From Enhygromyxa salina (GTDB lineage Bacteria; Myxococcota_A; Polyangia; Nannocystales; Nannocystaceae), in NCBI RefSeq assembly GCF_000737335.2, contig NZ_JMCC02000010.1:62001-126000 (forward strand): a DNA stretch of 64,000 nt, written 5' to 3'. A model generated the notes under the pieces. That model saw only the letters and a list, made by a program, of their open reading frames with translations, ran no database searches and was not told the DNA's origin. A program made the position numbers and the translations under genes. Of this stretch, positions 9,513-18,458 are shown one piece after another. Positions within the stretch are counted from its first letter, which is position 1; every line of letters begins with the position of its first letter.

Positions 9513-9602
9513 GGAGAGGCAAGCCGACAGTTGGCGACGGCACCCGGATGGAACCCGGGCGAGATCGTTAGATCCTTGGGAGTTCGACCCTCCCTCTCTC
9601 CG
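9513..9602 (+). tRNA. tRNA-Ser (anticodon GGA)
   Basis: Third array copy. The anticodon stem CCCGG/CCGGG is fully paired around the loop ATGGAAC, with T33 present, so the anticodon is GGA (UCC/UCU). The acceptor, T arm and long variable arm are as in the neighbours; the 3' flank is GTTC, so no CCA is encoded. Confidence 0.82.
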
Positions 9603-9625
9603 TTCATATGATTCAACGCAACAAT

Positions 9626-9715
9626 GGAGAGACAAGCCGAAAGCTGGCGACGGCACCCGATTTGAACTTGGACGAGACCGTGAGGTCCTTGGGAGTTCGA
9701 CCCTCCCTCTCTCCG
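9626..9715 (+). tRNA. tRNA-Ser (anticodon TGA)
   Basis: Fourth array copy. The acceptor GGAGAGA/TCTCTCC is perfectly paired. The loop TTTGAAC gives anticodon TGA (UCA and wobble). The anticodon stem CCCGA/TTGGA has one G-T pair and a terminal C-A mismatch. The variable arm GACC/GGTC pairs. Discriminator G; no encoded CCA. Confidence 0.8.
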
Positions 9716-9735
9716 CTATTCCAAAACCGAGTGAG

Positions 9736-9752
9736 GAGGGTTCGAGTCCCTC
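9736..9752 (+). pseudogene. tRNA remnant (T arm only)
   Basis: GAGGG-TTCGAGT-CCCTC is a perfect T arm followed by GCGCGC, but the bases upstream belong to tRNA-Ser(TGA), so there is no room for the 5' half. It looks like the 3' part of a deleted tRNA lying between the last serine tRNA and tRNA-Cys. Confidence 0.55.
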
Positions 9753-9779
9753 GCGCGCTGATCTTTACGCAATATTCTC

Positions 9780-9852
9780 GATGCAGTGGCCGAAATGGAT
9801 AGGCGCACGGCTGCAGTCTGTGTTCATGCGGGTTCGAGTCCCGCCTGCATCT
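9780..9852 (+). tRNA. tRNA-Cys (anticodon GCA)
   Basis: A 73-nt tRNA. The acceptor GATGCAG pairs perfectly with CTGCATC, T8 is present, the D stem is GCC/GGC, and the anticodon stem CACGG/CTGTG holds the loop CTGCAGT (anticodon GCA). The T arm is GCGGG-TTCGAGT-CCCGC. The discriminator is T, the known cysteine identity base. CCA is not encoded. Confidence 0.9.
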
Positions 9853-9914
9853 TCTTCATCACCCGCGGGCCCCTGGCGCTAAGGGGGGGCCGGCCGAGCG
9901 ACGAGGTCGTCGCT

Positions 9915-10060
9915 CTAGACCCGAATCAAGCGCTGCGCGCTCGACTCGGGCCTACTATGCCTTCAAGGGGGCTCTCGAGAGCCCCCTCGCTTTGGCGGCG
10001 GAGCCCCTTCACTCACCCCAAACGCTCGCCTGTCGGATTCAGCGCTTGATTTGGGTCTAG
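9915..10060. repeat. Inverted-repeat element next to the Rpn-like gene
   Basis: Two 21-base arms (9915-9935 and 10040-10060) are inverted copies with one mismatch; the left arm begins CTAGACCCGAATCAAGCG. They flank about 104 bases that contain a perfect 20-base palindrome. The right arm contains the stop codon of the Rpn-like gene, so the left arm is an inverted duplicate of that gene's 3' end. It may be a miniature mobile element or a large termination structure. Confidence 0.6.
9967..9986. terminator. Perfect palindromic hairpin
   Basis: GGGGGCTCTC is followed directly by its reverse complement GAGAGCCCCC. It sits between tRNA-Cys and the 3' end of the Rpn-like gene and could terminate both. 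No long T run follows, so factor-independent termination is uncertain. Confidence 0.5.
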
Positions 10061-10992
10061 AATAGCTCGGGCAGTGAGGTGATCGTGCTGGCGCGCGCGA
10101 GCAGGTTGGCCAGTTGGTCGCGCTGCGTACATGCGAGGATGGCCTCGCGGGTCTGGGGGTCGACTTCGATACCTCGGGCGGCGAGGACGGCGAACACGGC
10201 TTGTTGGAGGGCTTCTTCGCGGCCTTCTTCGCGGCCTTCTTCGCGGCCTTCTTCGCGGCCTTCTTCGCGGCCTTGGCGGAGGCCGCGGGCGTAGGTCGAG
10301 CTCCTGCGGCGCTCCCACTCGAGCTCGAGCTCGCTGAGGGTCTCTTCATCTTCGGTGGGCAGTTGCTGACGGGCTTGTTGCATGACTTCCTCGCTGACGT
10401 TGGAGACTACCAGTTGTACATAGCGCGTGAGCTCCCGGGGCGCGACGCGGAGCAGGGCCTGTATCGTGACGGTGACGCACTCGACGGCGTGAGGTCCGTC
10501 GCCGTGGATGATGGCAGAGAGGATCGCGCGTGGGTAGTCGGCGAGCGCGAGCATGAAGTCGCTCACCGGCGGGATCAGATCGTGGGTGATCGGCAACGCA
10601 GCGAGGTCGGGTTCATCGGCGAACAGATCGTGCTGCACCCAGCTGATCACGCTGCGCATGGGGCTGAAGACGACCGTCCAGGCCGGGCACCTGTGCCGAT
10701 AGCGAGCTGCTGCGCGGTACAGGACCATGGACCAGAGCTTGTCGGGGTCCTTGCCGAGCTGGACCTCGAACACGATGGCTACCTTGGCGCCGTCGTTGTC
10801 CGAGGCGACGATGAGGAGGTCGGCGTGGACCGTTCGGCCGGGGTAGACGGGGTCTTCGAACTCGGTGCCAGCGGGTTCGAGGTTGTCGTAGAAGCGCTGG
10901 GTGCGAGCGCCCGCCGCTCGGGCCAGATCGATGACGAGTTGGGGGTGCTCTCGAAACAAGAGCAGGAGGTTTTGATGGGTTTCGCTGGGCAT
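10057..10992 (-). CDS. Rpn / PD-(D/E)XK nuclease family transposase-like protein
   Basis: 311 residues from the ATG at 10992 (MPSETHQNLLLLFREHP). The N-terminal domain carries the PD-(D/E)XK pattern, HADLLIVA followed by VFEVQLGKD, as in the recombination-promoting nuclease (Rpn) and related 'PD-(D/E)XK transposase family' proteins. The C-terminal part has a run of GREE repeats, then a helical tail. Relatives are multi-copy DNases promoting RecA-independent recombination, so mobility is plausible. Codons upstream of the chosen ATG are low complexity and were excluded. Position next to a tRNA array and inverted repeats fits an accessory locus. Confidence 0.78.
   Translation of the reverse strand: MPSETHQNLLLLFREHPQLVIDLARAAGARTQRFYDNLEPAGTEFEDPVYPGRTVHADLLIVASDNDGAKVAIVFEVQLGKDPDKLWSMVLYRAAARYRHRCPAWTVVFSPMRSVISWVQHDLFADEPDLAALPITHDLIPPVSDFMLALADYPRAILSAIIHGDGPHAVECVTVTIQALLRVAPRELTRYVQLVVSNVSEEVMQQARQQLPTEDEETLSELELEWERRRSSTYARGLRQGREEGREEGREEGREEGREEALQQAVFAVLAARGIEVDPQTREAILACTQRDQLANLLARASTITSLPELF
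10212..10271 (-). repeat. 12-bp tandem repeat encoding GREE units
   Basis: Five identical 12-base copies (CTTCTTCGCGGC on the plus strand) encode the Glu/Gly/Arg repeat in the Rpn-like protein. Length changes would stay in frame. Confidence 0.9.
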
Positions 10993-11263
10993 GGTGGTTG
11001 TCCTCTGGCCCCTCCTCTCATGAGAAAATTGCCGGAATTGGCGCGCTTCGCGGCGAAAATTGGTGAATTTGTGCGTAGCTGGTCCAGATCGCCAGAAGCG
11101 CGAATTGGGGTGGCCCAAAGGTGGGCCAGTGTTGGCGGTTGGGGGAGGCGCTTGCCCGCTTGTGGACCGGTTCGGCGGCGGGCTGGGTGTCCGAGCGGGC
11201 CGTTTGGGAGATTTTTTCACGGACCTCCAACCCAGACAGGTTCCGGTCGGCTAGGGAAGGGCG

Positions 11264-12004
11264 GTGCCCACTGGACTCACGCAAGCCGAGCGAGCCGAAC
11301 TCGCCCCCAATGGCTGGTCGAAGGAGCTGCTCACCGGCTTCAAGGCCGGCGAGCGGGCCGCGTTGACCGAGGTCTACCGGATGCACGCCGAGCCGGTCGC
11401 GCTGTTGCTTCGGCACGGGTTCTCGTTCGAGGCCAGCGGCACGCGGCACCGCTTCGTGGGCTACGGCTCGGGCTTCGAGCTGCAGGACGTCCTGCACGAG
11501 ACTTTTCGACGCGCGTTCGAGCCGCGGTCGCGCGCCAACTACGATGGGATCCGCCCGTACGGCGCCTACGTGACCACGATCGCCCGCAACCTTGTGTTGC
11601 GATCGTTTCGTGCGCGCGAGGTGTTGTTTCCGCTGGAGGACGGCGAGCACCCGACCGCGGCCACGTTGGCGTTGCTCGACGAGGGTCCAAACCCCGAGCG
11701 CGAGCTGCACGACGCCGAAGTGCGCGAGCTCGTGACGGCGTTCTTGGCGACCCTCGACTCGGACCAGCAGCGGTTGGTCCAGCTGCGCTTCGTCGAGGGT
11801 CTGTCGCAGCGTGATGCAGCGGAGGCGCTCGGGCTTGGGCGCCAGCGGATTCGCACCAGTGAGAAGCAGCTGCGGCGGGCGCTGCTGATCTACCTGCGCG
11901 AACACGGCGAGGCCTCGCTGATCGAGGGGGTGGTCGCGGCCGTGGGGCTGCCGGCGCTGTTCGGCGCCGAGCTGTTGCGGGCGCTCGATGAGGTGACCCG
12001 ATGA
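11264..12004 (+). CDS. ECF-like RNA polymerase sigma factor
   Basis: 246 residues from GTG at 11264. Region 2 is recognisable (LQDVLHETFRRAFEP and PYGAYVTTIARNLVL), and region 4 has a helix-turn-helix (LVQLRFVEGLSQRDAAEALGLG followed by IRTSEKQLRRAL). It lacks an extra sensor domain. A purine-rich GGGAAGGG lies just upstream but close to the start. The stop overlaps the next gene's ATG (ATGA), which ties it to the membrane protein that follows, as for sigma/anti-sigma pairs. Confidence 0.82.
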   Translation: MPTGLTQAERAELAPNGWSKELLTGFKAGERAALTEVYRMHAEPVALLLRHGFSFEASGTRHRFVGYGSGFELQDVLHETFRRAFEPRSRANYDGIRPYGAYVTTIARNLVLRSFRAREVLFPLEDGEHPTAATLALLDEGPNPERELHDAEVRELVTAFLATLDSDQQRLVQLRFVEGLSQRDAAEALGLGRQRIRTSEKQLRRALLIYLREHGEASLIEGVVAAVGLPALFGAELLRALDEVTR

Positions 12005-12957
12005 GTCGACCCAGCAAGCTGCGCCGCGCGATCGAGCGCGAGATGGTCGACGGGCTGCGAGCCGGTCGGCGGCGGGTGTTGGTCGAGCGGCTGCGCGGCA
12101 ACGAGAGTGAGCGACGCGGCTGGGATCGGGCGATCGCGGCGCTGCGGGTGCTCGAGGATCGAGCTGTCTCGCGCACGGAGATCGATCAGGTCGAGCGCTG
12201 GCTGTTTGATGACCTGGCGACGCAGGGCGTCGTCGAGGCCGCGCCCGCGGGGCGTGGGCGGGGTTGGACGTGGCTCGGCGCGACCCTGGCGACCGTGGCG
12301 ACAGCGGCGACGTTGTTGATCTGGATCGGCGGCGGCGAGGGCGACCCGCAGCCGGCGATCACCACGGGCGACACGGGCGAGCTGATCGGGCGCGGTGGGC
12401 TTGGGATCGCGCGGCCGCTCGGGCTCGAGCTGGTCTGCGGGACGCCGCCGCGGCCTGCGAGGGATCACGGCTGTGCGCTCGACGAGCTGCTGGGGTTCTC
12501 GGTTCGGCTTGGCGACGAAGCGCTCGACCCTCGCGCGGCCGCTGCCTTGGCCGAGGCGCCGCTGCATCTGAGCGTGTTTGGGATCGCCGAGACCGGCGAG
12601 GTCCGCTACTACCTGCCCAACCCTGGCGCCAGCGAGCTGCCCGAGCTGGCGATGACCAAGGGCTGGACGGCGCTGCCGACGTCGGTCCGGCTCGCGGTCA
12701 ACCATGGCCCCGGTCGCGTGCGGGTGTTTGCGCTGGCGAGCGCGCTCGAGCCAAGCACCGCCGACATCGATCGCTTGGCCGCGTCGCTGGCCGAGCAAGC
12801 GCGGGCCAGCGTCGATGATCCACCCTGGCATCTTCGTCTCGAGGCCGATGAGCTCGCGCCGCTATGTAGCGACGTCGATCGCTGCGCGTCGGCCGAATCC
12901 GAATTCCTGCTGCTCAACCCTGATCCCGCGAGGGATCCCGCGAGGACTCGCCCATGA
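12001..12957 (+). CDS. Candidate anti-sigma membrane protein
   Basis: 318 residues. The N-terminal ~85 residues are charged and helical (KLRRAIEREMVDGLRAGRRR), as in anti-sigma cytoplasmic domains, though no zinc-binding HxxxCxxC motif is seen. One membrane helix (WTWLGATLATVATAATLLIWI) lies at about residues 86-106. A periplasmic domain with several cysteines follows. Its role is inferred from its 4-base overlaps with the sigma gene upstream and the caspase-like gene downstream; the domain itself is not one I recognise. Confidence 0.6.
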   Translation: MSRPSKLRRAIEREMVDGLRAGRRRVLVERLRGNESERRGWDRAIAALRVLEDRAVSRTEIDQVERWLFDDLATQGVVEAAPAGRGRGWTWLGATLATVATAATLLIWIGGGEGDPQPAITTGDTGELIGRGGLGIARPLGLELVCGTPPRPARDHGCALDELLGFSVRLGDEALDPRAAAALAEAPLHLSVFGIAETGEVRYYLPNPGASELPELAMTKGWTALPTSVRLAVNHGPGRVRVFALASALEPSTADIDRLAASLAEQARASVDDPPWHLRLEADELAPLCSDVDRCASAESEFLLLNPDPARDPARTRP

Positions 12958-15326
12958 ACGCCGTAACTCATGCTCTGTTGCTGATGGTCGCTGGCGCGCT
13001 GGCGCTGCTTGGCCCGCAGGCCGCCCACGCCGGGCGCCCCGAGGGTCCGCTGCCGCTGGCGGCGGTGGCCCCGACCGTCGTCGCCGAGCCGGCCCGCTTC
13101 GCGCTGGTGATCGGCAGCAACGAGACCACCAGCAAGGAACAAAAACCGCTGCGCTTCGCCGACGATGACGCGGCCCGGATCGCCGAGCTGTGGCGCGAGC
13201 TCGGGGCCGAGGTCGAGCTGCTGACGGTGTTCGATCAAGCCAGCCAGGCGCGGTTTTCTGGGTTGGTCAAGTCGTCGCAGCAGCCGACCAAGTCGAAGCT
13301 GGATGCGGCGTGGGCCCGGTTGCTGACCAAGATGGACGCTGCGGCCGCGGCCGGGCGCGAGGTGGAATTGCTGATCTACTACGCGGGCCACGGCGACGTG
13401 GGGCCCGACGGGCAGGGCTTCTTGACGCTGGCCAACGGCGACACGCTGACCCGCCATGATCTGTTCTCCAAGCTGCTCGGCGCGTCGCCGGCGGATCACA
13501 ACCATGTGATCGTAGACGCCTGCCGCAGCGAGCAATTCGTGCTCTCGCGCGGGGAGTGGCAGCCTGATCATGGGCCGGCCGACTACGGCGACAGCATCCG
13601 CGAGTACCTCGACGGCAACCATCTTGGGGCCCACCCAAACACCGGCGTGGTGCTGGCCCACTCGGCCGATCAGCAGACCCACGAGTGGGAGCGCTGGGAG
13701 GGCGGGATCTTCACGCATCAATTGCTCAGCGGGCTGCGCGGCGGGGCCGACATCAACGGCGACGGGCGGATCGAGTACTCGGAGCTGGGCGCGTTCGTGT
13801 CGGCGGCCAACAGCGGCGTCGGGGACACGCGGGCGCGGCTCGAGGTCGCGGTTCGTCCGCCCCGCGGCGACGAGCGGGCGCCGCTGTTGGTCCACGAGCG
13901 CATCACGGATCAGCGGGTGCTGTTGTTCGCCGGGGGCGACTCGGGGCGCTACAGCTTGGAGGACGCGCGCGGGGTCCGGCTCGCCGATCTCAACCATGCG
14001 AGCGGGCAGCCTGCGTACCTGCGGCTCCCGAGCGGCGCGGTGTTCTTGTATCGCCACGCGCGGGCCGACGGCAGCCGCGACGGCGAGGTGAAGATCGCTG
14101 CCAACGAGACGGGGGTGGTCGCGCTTGGTCGCTTGGAATTTCACGAGCCGCAGTCCGACGCCCGCGGTCCGCTCGACGACGCCCTGCGCACGGGCTTGTT
14201 CAAGGTCGCCTACGGGCCGGGCTACTACGCGGGCTACACGGATCAGGAGCAGCTGCTCGCCGTCGCCGATCCCGACTGGGAGGTCCACGTGTGGCAGCGC
14301 GATCCCCAAACGGGCGAGCTCGTCGAGGTCGCGCGGGTGACCGGCGAGGATCCGGCCGACGACGCATCCAAGACCGAGACCGTGATCATCGAGGAGGTCG
14401 AGGTCGATCCGGAGTGGAGCTGGGACTGGGATCGCACCTGGCTGTCGTTCGCGGTCGGGGCCGAGTTCAACGTGCTCGCGCCGACCGGGCGGATCCAGCT
14501 GCCGGACGCCCGGATCAAAGCCAACGAGCTGCCGGGCTTCGATGACAAGGGGTTTCCATCGGCGCTGCGTGGCGTCGATGTTCGGGTTGGCGCGTTCTCG
14601 GGGCGGACGCCGACTCGCTACCCCGTCGTCGAGGGCTTCTTTCGCACGGGCTACACCGAGGGGCACGCGAGCTTCATCCCATCGGACGACGTCGACGGAT
14701 TTGACCGCGGCGACGCGATGCAGCTGGACTACCTGACCGTTCCGCTGTTCTTTGGCGGCAACATCTACTTTCCTCGGAAGTGGCCGGTGCGGCCCTACGG
14801 CGGGCTCGGAGCTGGGTTTGACGTGATGCGACTTCGCTATGCACGGCACGACGCCGATGACTACGTGGCCGCCGGGTTGCGGATCGGCTTCGAGCTCCAC
14901 GGTGGCATCGACGTTCGGATCACCAACTACTTCGGACTGTTCGGCGAGGTCCGCCAGCTGTGGAGCGCGCGGATCAAGACCGGCGCGGCGCTGCCTGACT
15001 TTGGCAACACCGGGTTCTCGGTGATCAGCGGCTTGAAGTTTGGGATCCCGGTCGGCCCAGGCGCGGCGGCGACCCAGCGCGAGGCGGAGCGTCGTCGGGA
15101 TCACAAGCTTCGCGTGGTCAAGCACGTGGAGACCAAGCCCGCGCCCAAGGTCCACACGATCGTGGTGCCCGGTCCGGCGCCCGCTGGTGCGCCAGCTCCC
15201 GTCGCGCCGCCGGCCCCCGCCGTAGAGGTGACCGCGCCCGCGCCCACGCCAGCACCGATCGAGCCGCAGCCGGTCGCGCCGCCTCCAAGTGGAGCGATCG
15301 AGGTTGACCCGAGCGCGGGCCAGTAG
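12954..15326 (+). CDS. Secreted caspase-like (peptidase C14) protein with C-terminal barrel-like domain
   Basis: 790 residues. The signal peptide ends near AAHAG (residue ~26). The caspase fold carries FALVIGSNE, the catalytic His146 in YYAGHGD and Cys190 in VDACRS. The middle region is beta-rich. The last ~330 residues (AVGAEFNVLAPTGRIQLP onward, with YGGLGAGFDVMRLRY) resemble an outer-membrane beta-barrel or opacity-type domain, followed by a Pro/Ala-rich tail. It overlaps the upstream gene by 4 bases (ATGA), so sigma factor, membrane protein and protease are probably made together. The substrate is unknown. Confidence 0.82.
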   Translation: MNAVTHALLLMVAGALALLGPQAAHAGRPEGPLPLAAVAPTVVAEPARFALVIGSNETTSKEQKPLRFADDDAARIAELWRELGAEVELLTVFDQASQARFSGLVKSSQQPTKSKLDAAWARLLTKMDAAAAAGREVELLIYYAGHGDVGPDGQGFLTLANGDTLTRHDLFSKLLGASPADHNHVIVDACRSEQFVLSRGEWQPDHGPADYGDSIREYLDGNHLGAHPNTGVVLAHSADQQTHEWERWEGGIFTHQLLSGLRGGADINGDGRIEYSELGAFVSAANSGVGDTRARLEVAVRPPRGDERAPLLVHERITDQRVLLFAGGDSGRYSLEDARGVRLADLNHASGQPAYLRLPSGAVFLYRHARADGSRDGEVKIAANETGVVALGRLEFHEPQSDARGPLDDALRTGLFKVAYGPGYYAGYTDQEQLLAVADPDWEVHVWQRDPQTGELVEVARVTGEDPADDASKTETVIIEEVEVDPEWSWDWDRTWLSFAVGAEFNVLAPTGRIQLPDARIKANELPGFDDKGFPSALRGVDVRVGAFSGRTPTRYPVVEGFFRTGYTEGHASFIPSDDVDGFDRGDAMQLDYLTVPLFFGGNIYFPRKWPVRPYGGLGAGFDVMRLRYARHDADDYVAAGLRIGFELHGGIDVRITNYFGLFGEVRQLWSARIKTGAALPDFGNTGFSVISGLKFGIPVGPGAAATQREAERRRDHKLRVVKHVETKPAPKVHTIVVPGPAPAGAPAPVAPPAPAVEVTAPAPTPAPIEPQPVAPPPSGAIEVDPSAGQ

Positions 15327-15342
15327 CACCGACGACCACGAC

Positions 15343-15381
15343 AACGAGCGGCTCACCCACGCATGGGGCGAGCCGCTCGTT
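15343..15381. terminator. Bidirectional hairpin between convergent genes
   Basis: A perfect 12-bp stem (AACGAGCGGCTC with GAGCCGCTCGTT) has a 15-base loop. It lies between the 3' ends of the caspase-like gene and aceA, so it can serve both strands. Confidence 0.7.
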
Positions 15382-15402
15382 CGCGTTGGTTGCGTTGGCG
15401 AT

Positions 15403-16671
15403 TCAGGCCGCGTCGAACTGCGCGACTTCGGTGCTGCCCTGCATCGCCATGGTCGAGGACTGCCCGCCGCTGATCACCTGCGTGACCCGGTCAAAATACC
15501 CAGTCCCCACTTCGCGCTGGTGACGAACGGCGGTGTAGCCCGTGGCTTCGGCCGCGAACTCCTCGGCCTGCAGCTGGGCATACGCGCTCATGCCCGACGC
15601 CTTGTAGCCCCGCGCCAGCTCGAACATCGAGTGATTCAACGCGTGAAAGCCCGCGAGCGTGACAAATTGGAACTTGTAGCCCATGGCCCCGAGCTCGCGC
15701 TGGAACACGGCGATCGTCGCGTCGTCGAGCTTGCGCTTCCAGTTGAAGCTGGGCGAGCAGTTGTAGGCGAGCAGCTTGCCGGGGTAGCGCGCGTGGATGG
15801 CCTCGGCGAAGCGGCGGGCTTCGTCCAGGCTCGGGGTCGAGGTCTCGCACCACAGCAGATCGGCGTAGGGCGCATAGGCCAAGCCACGCGCGATCGCAGC
15901 CTCGATCCCGTCCCGGACTCGAAAGAAGCCGTCGGGGGTGCGCTCGCTGCCAAGCAAGAAGGGCCGGTCGCGCTCGTCGATGTCGGAGGTGAGCAACTTG
16001 GCGCTGTTGGCGTCTGTGCGGGCGATCAGCACGGTCGGCACGTCGCAGACGTCGGCCGCGAGCCGGGCGGCGACCAGCGTGCGCACGAACTGACTGGTGG
16101 GAACCAGGACCTTGCCGCCGAGGTGCCCACACTTCTTCTCGGACGCGAGCTGATCTTCGAAGTGCACGCCCGCGGCCCCGGCCTCGATCATGTTCTTCAT
16201 CAGCTCGAACGCGTTGAGCGGCCCGCCGAAGCCGGCCTCGGCGTCAGCGACGATCGGCGCCAGCCACCTGCGGCTCGCGGTCCCGGACTCGCTGCGCTCG
16301 ACTTGATCGGCCCGCTGCAGCGCGTTGTTGATGCGCTTGACGACGGCGGGCACGGAGTCGGCCGGGTACAAGCTCTGATCGGGATACATCTGCCCGGCCA
16401 AGTTGGCGTCGGCGGCGACCTGCCAGCCCGAGAGATAGATCGCCTCGAGTCCTGCGCGGACCTGTTGAACGGCCTGGTTGCCGGTCAGGGCCCCGAGCGC
16501 GTTGACGTAGTCGCGCTCGTGGAGCAGTTGCCACAGATGCTCGGCGCCGACGCGGGCCAGCGTGTGCTCGACGACCACGGATGGGCGCAGGCGCTCGACG
16601 TCGGCGTGGGTGTAGGGGCGTTCGACGCCGTCAAATCGGCGCGCGCGGAGGGTCTGATCTCGAGTGTTCAT
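15403..16671 (-). CDS. aceA: Isocitrate lyase
   Basis: 422 residues, slightly shorter than E. coli AceA. It cleaves isocitrate to glyoxylate and succinate, the first step of the glyoxylate shunt. The signature active-site loop KKCGH ([18 protein letters not shown]) is present, as are [11 protein letters not shown] and the C-terminal [12 protein letters not shown]. It overlaps aceB by 4 bases and forms an aceB-aceA operon; the divergent ScfR-type regulator is a likely controller. Confidence 0.97.
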   Translation of the reverse strand: MNTRDQTLRARRFDGVERPYTHADVERLRPSVVVEHTLARVGAEHLWQLLHERDYVNALGALTGNQAVQQVRAGLEAIYLSGWQVAADANLAGQMYPDQSLYPADSVPAVVKRINNALQRADQVERSESGTASRRWLAPIVADAEAGFGGPLNAFELMKNMIEAGAAGVHFEDQLASEKKCGHLGGKVLVPTSQFVRTLVAARLAADVCDVPTVLIARTDANSAKLLTSDIDERDRPFLLGSERTPDGFFRVRDGIEAAIARGLAYAPYADLLWCETSTPSLDEARRFAEAIHARYPGKLLAYNCSPSFNWKRKLDDATIAVFQRELGAMGYKFQFVTLAGFHALNHSMFELARGYKASGMSAYAQLQAEEFAAEATGYTAVRHQREVGTGYFDRVTQVISGGQSSTMAMQGSTEVAQFDAA

Positions 16672-18302
16672 GATTCGTCTTTCATCAGCACGAGGTGCGG
16701 GTAGGCGCGTAGGGTCGAGAATTCGGCGAGCTCGTCGGCGAGGACCAGCTCGAGCAAGAGATCACGCGCGAGGGCGAAGCGTCCGGCCTCGAACTGCGCG
16801 TCGCCGAGTTGGGCGCGGATCGTGGTCAGCTCGTCGGCGACCACCGCTCGCAGCAACGCCTCGTTCACGGGCTGGCCGTCGTCGAGGGTGACGCCGTGGT
16901 GGCGCCACTGCCATAGCTGCGCCCGCGAGATCTCGGCCGTCGCGGCGTCCTCCATGAGGTGATAGAGCGGCACGCAGCCGTGGCCGCGCAGCCAGGCCTC
17001 GAGGTACTGCAGGCCAACCCGCACATTGAGACGCAGGCCGGCCTCCGTACGCGCGCCGCTGGGGACCGCGAGCAGCTGCTCCGCGCTGATCTCGAGGTCT
17101 TCACGCAGGCGCCCGAGCTGGTTGGGCGCCGCGCCAACGACCGCAGAGAATGCTCGGCGTGCTGTGGGGATCAAGCCCGGGTGGGCGACCCATGTGCCGT
17201 CGTGGCCGTCGGCAGCCTCGCGGCGCTTGTCCTGCGCGACCTTGTCGAGCGCGGCCTGGTTGGCGGCGGGGTCGTCCTTGCGGGGGATCTGCGCGGCCAT
17301 GCCACCGATCGCGTGGGCACCCCGTTTGTGGCAGGTCTTGATCAACAGCTGCGAGTACGCGCGCATGAACGGCTGCAGCATCCCGACCTGCGCGCGGTCG
17401 GGCACGATCCGGCTGGGGTCGGCACGGAATGTCTTGATGTACGAAAAGATGTAGTCCCAGCGACCGCAGTTGAGCCCGGCCGCGTGCTCGCGCAGCTCGT
17501 ACAGGATCTCGTCCATCTCGAACGCTGCGGGCAGGGTCTCGATCAGCACGGTCGCCCGGATCGAGCCGCGCGGGAGATCGAGCAATTGCTGGGTCGCCAC
17601 GAACACCTCGTTCCACAGCCGGGCCTCGAGGTGGCTCTGCAGCTTGGGCAGATAGAAGTAGGGGCCGGTGCCGCGCGTGAGCAGCTCGCGGGCGTTGTGG
17701 GCCATGAACAGGCCAAAGTCGACGAGCGCGGCCGGAGCCGGGCGACCGCGCCACAGCAGGTGTGCCTCGGGCAGGTGCAGGCCGCGTGGGCGCACGAGCA
17801 AGGTCGCCAACTTCGAGGCTTGAGGGTGAAGCCGGTAGTGCTTGCCGGTGTCGGCGTCGCGGTACTCGAGCTCGCGCCGAACCGCGGCGCGCAGTGCCGT
17901 CTGACCGCCGATCAGGTTGGCCCACGTCGGTGCGCACGAGTCCTCGAAGTCGGCCATGAACATGTCGGCCCCGGAGTTGAGCGCGTTGATGATCATCTTT
18001 GGCTCGACGGGGCCGGTGATCTCGACGATGCGGCGCTGCAAGTCCTCGGGTGTTGGCGCCACGCGCCAGTCACCACGGCGGACCGGCTCGGTCTCGGGCA
18101 AGAAGCGTGGCAACTCGCCGGCGTCGAAGCGGGCTTGCGTCTCGCGGCGCTGGCCGAGCAGCGCATCGATGCGATCTGCGAAGCCCAGGCACAGCTCGCC
18201 GACCAGCGAGAGCGCGGCGGGGGTCAGGATCTCGGCGCCGCCCGGCACCGCGCCAGCGGCGGACCCGGCGATCTCGAGACTCCCCTTCATTTTGTCCGAC
18301 AT
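16668..18302 (-). CDS. aceB: Malate synthase A
   Basis: 544 residues, close to the usual ~530 of the A isoform. It condenses glyoxylate with acetyl-CoA to malate. Family hallmarks are [65 protein letters not shown] and a C-terminal segment [27 protein letters not shown] at 18302. It is first in the operon with aceA. Confidence 0.97.
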   Translation of the reverse strand: MSDKMKGSLEIAGSAAGAVPGGAEILTPAALSLVGELCLGFADRIDALLGQRRETQARFDAGELPRFLPETEPVRRGDWRVAPTPEDLQRRIVEITGPVEPKMIINALNSGADMFMADFEDSCAPTWANLIGGQTALRAAVRRELEYRDADTGKHYRLHPQASKLATLLVRPRGLHLPEAHLLWRGRPAPAALVDFGLFMAHNARELLTRGTGPYFYLPKLQSHLEARLWNEVFVATQQLLDLPRGSIRATVLIETLPAAFEMDEILYELREHAAGLNCGRWDYIFSYIKTFRADPSRIVPDRAQVGMLQPFMRAYSQLLIKTCHKRGAHAIGGMAAQIPRKDDPAANQAALDKVAQDKRREAADGHDGTWVAHPGLIPTARRAFSAVVGAAPNQLGRLREDLEISAEQLLAVPSGARTEAGLRLNVRVGLQYLEAWLRGHGCVPLYHLMEDAATAEISRAQLWQWRHHGVTLDDGQPVNEALLRAVVADELTTIRAQLGDAQFEAGRFALARDLLLELVLADELAEFSTLRAYPHLVLMKDES

Positions 18303-18304
18303 GG

Positions 18305-18415
18305 TTTACAGATTCTAGGCATCCACATGTGGATTTCAATAAAATATGTAGTTTCAAGTAGTTGGCGATGTGAAGATGAGTCATGGACGAGCGGTAAAGT
18401 TGTGAAGTCTGTAAA
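18305..18415. promoter_or_regulatory. Candidate operator region between aceB and its regulator
   Basis: This AT-rich divergent intergenic region holds a perfect 14-base palindrome ATCCACATGTGGAT (18321-18334). It also holds two inverted 8-base sites, TTTACAGA (18305-18312, just upstream of the aceB start) and TCTGTAAA (18408-18415). Binding by the neighbouring regulator is inference from position and symmetry. Confidence 0.5.
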
Positions 18416-18458
18416 TTGTGCGCGCAGATCCAGCGCCCTTCGGATTACTCTGGGGCCG

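Noticed and set aside
9287..9715. Repeat array with short spacers, CRISPR-like at first sight
   Set aside because: The repeats are ~90 nt, fold as class II tRNAs and have changing anticodons; spacers are of uneven length and not protospacer-like.
9600..9990. Phage attachment site with integrated prophage
   Set aside because: tRNA genes and a fragment are present, but I found no integrase and no direct repeat flanking an insert within the window.
12609..15356. Long (915-codon) minus-strand open frame
   Set aside because: It is antisense to the caspase-like gene and low in recognisable motifs; long antisense frames are expected at this GC content.
16959..18458. N-terminal extension of the ScfR-type regulator
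   Set aside because: The extension is antisense to aceB; the HTH domain starts right after GTG 18459.
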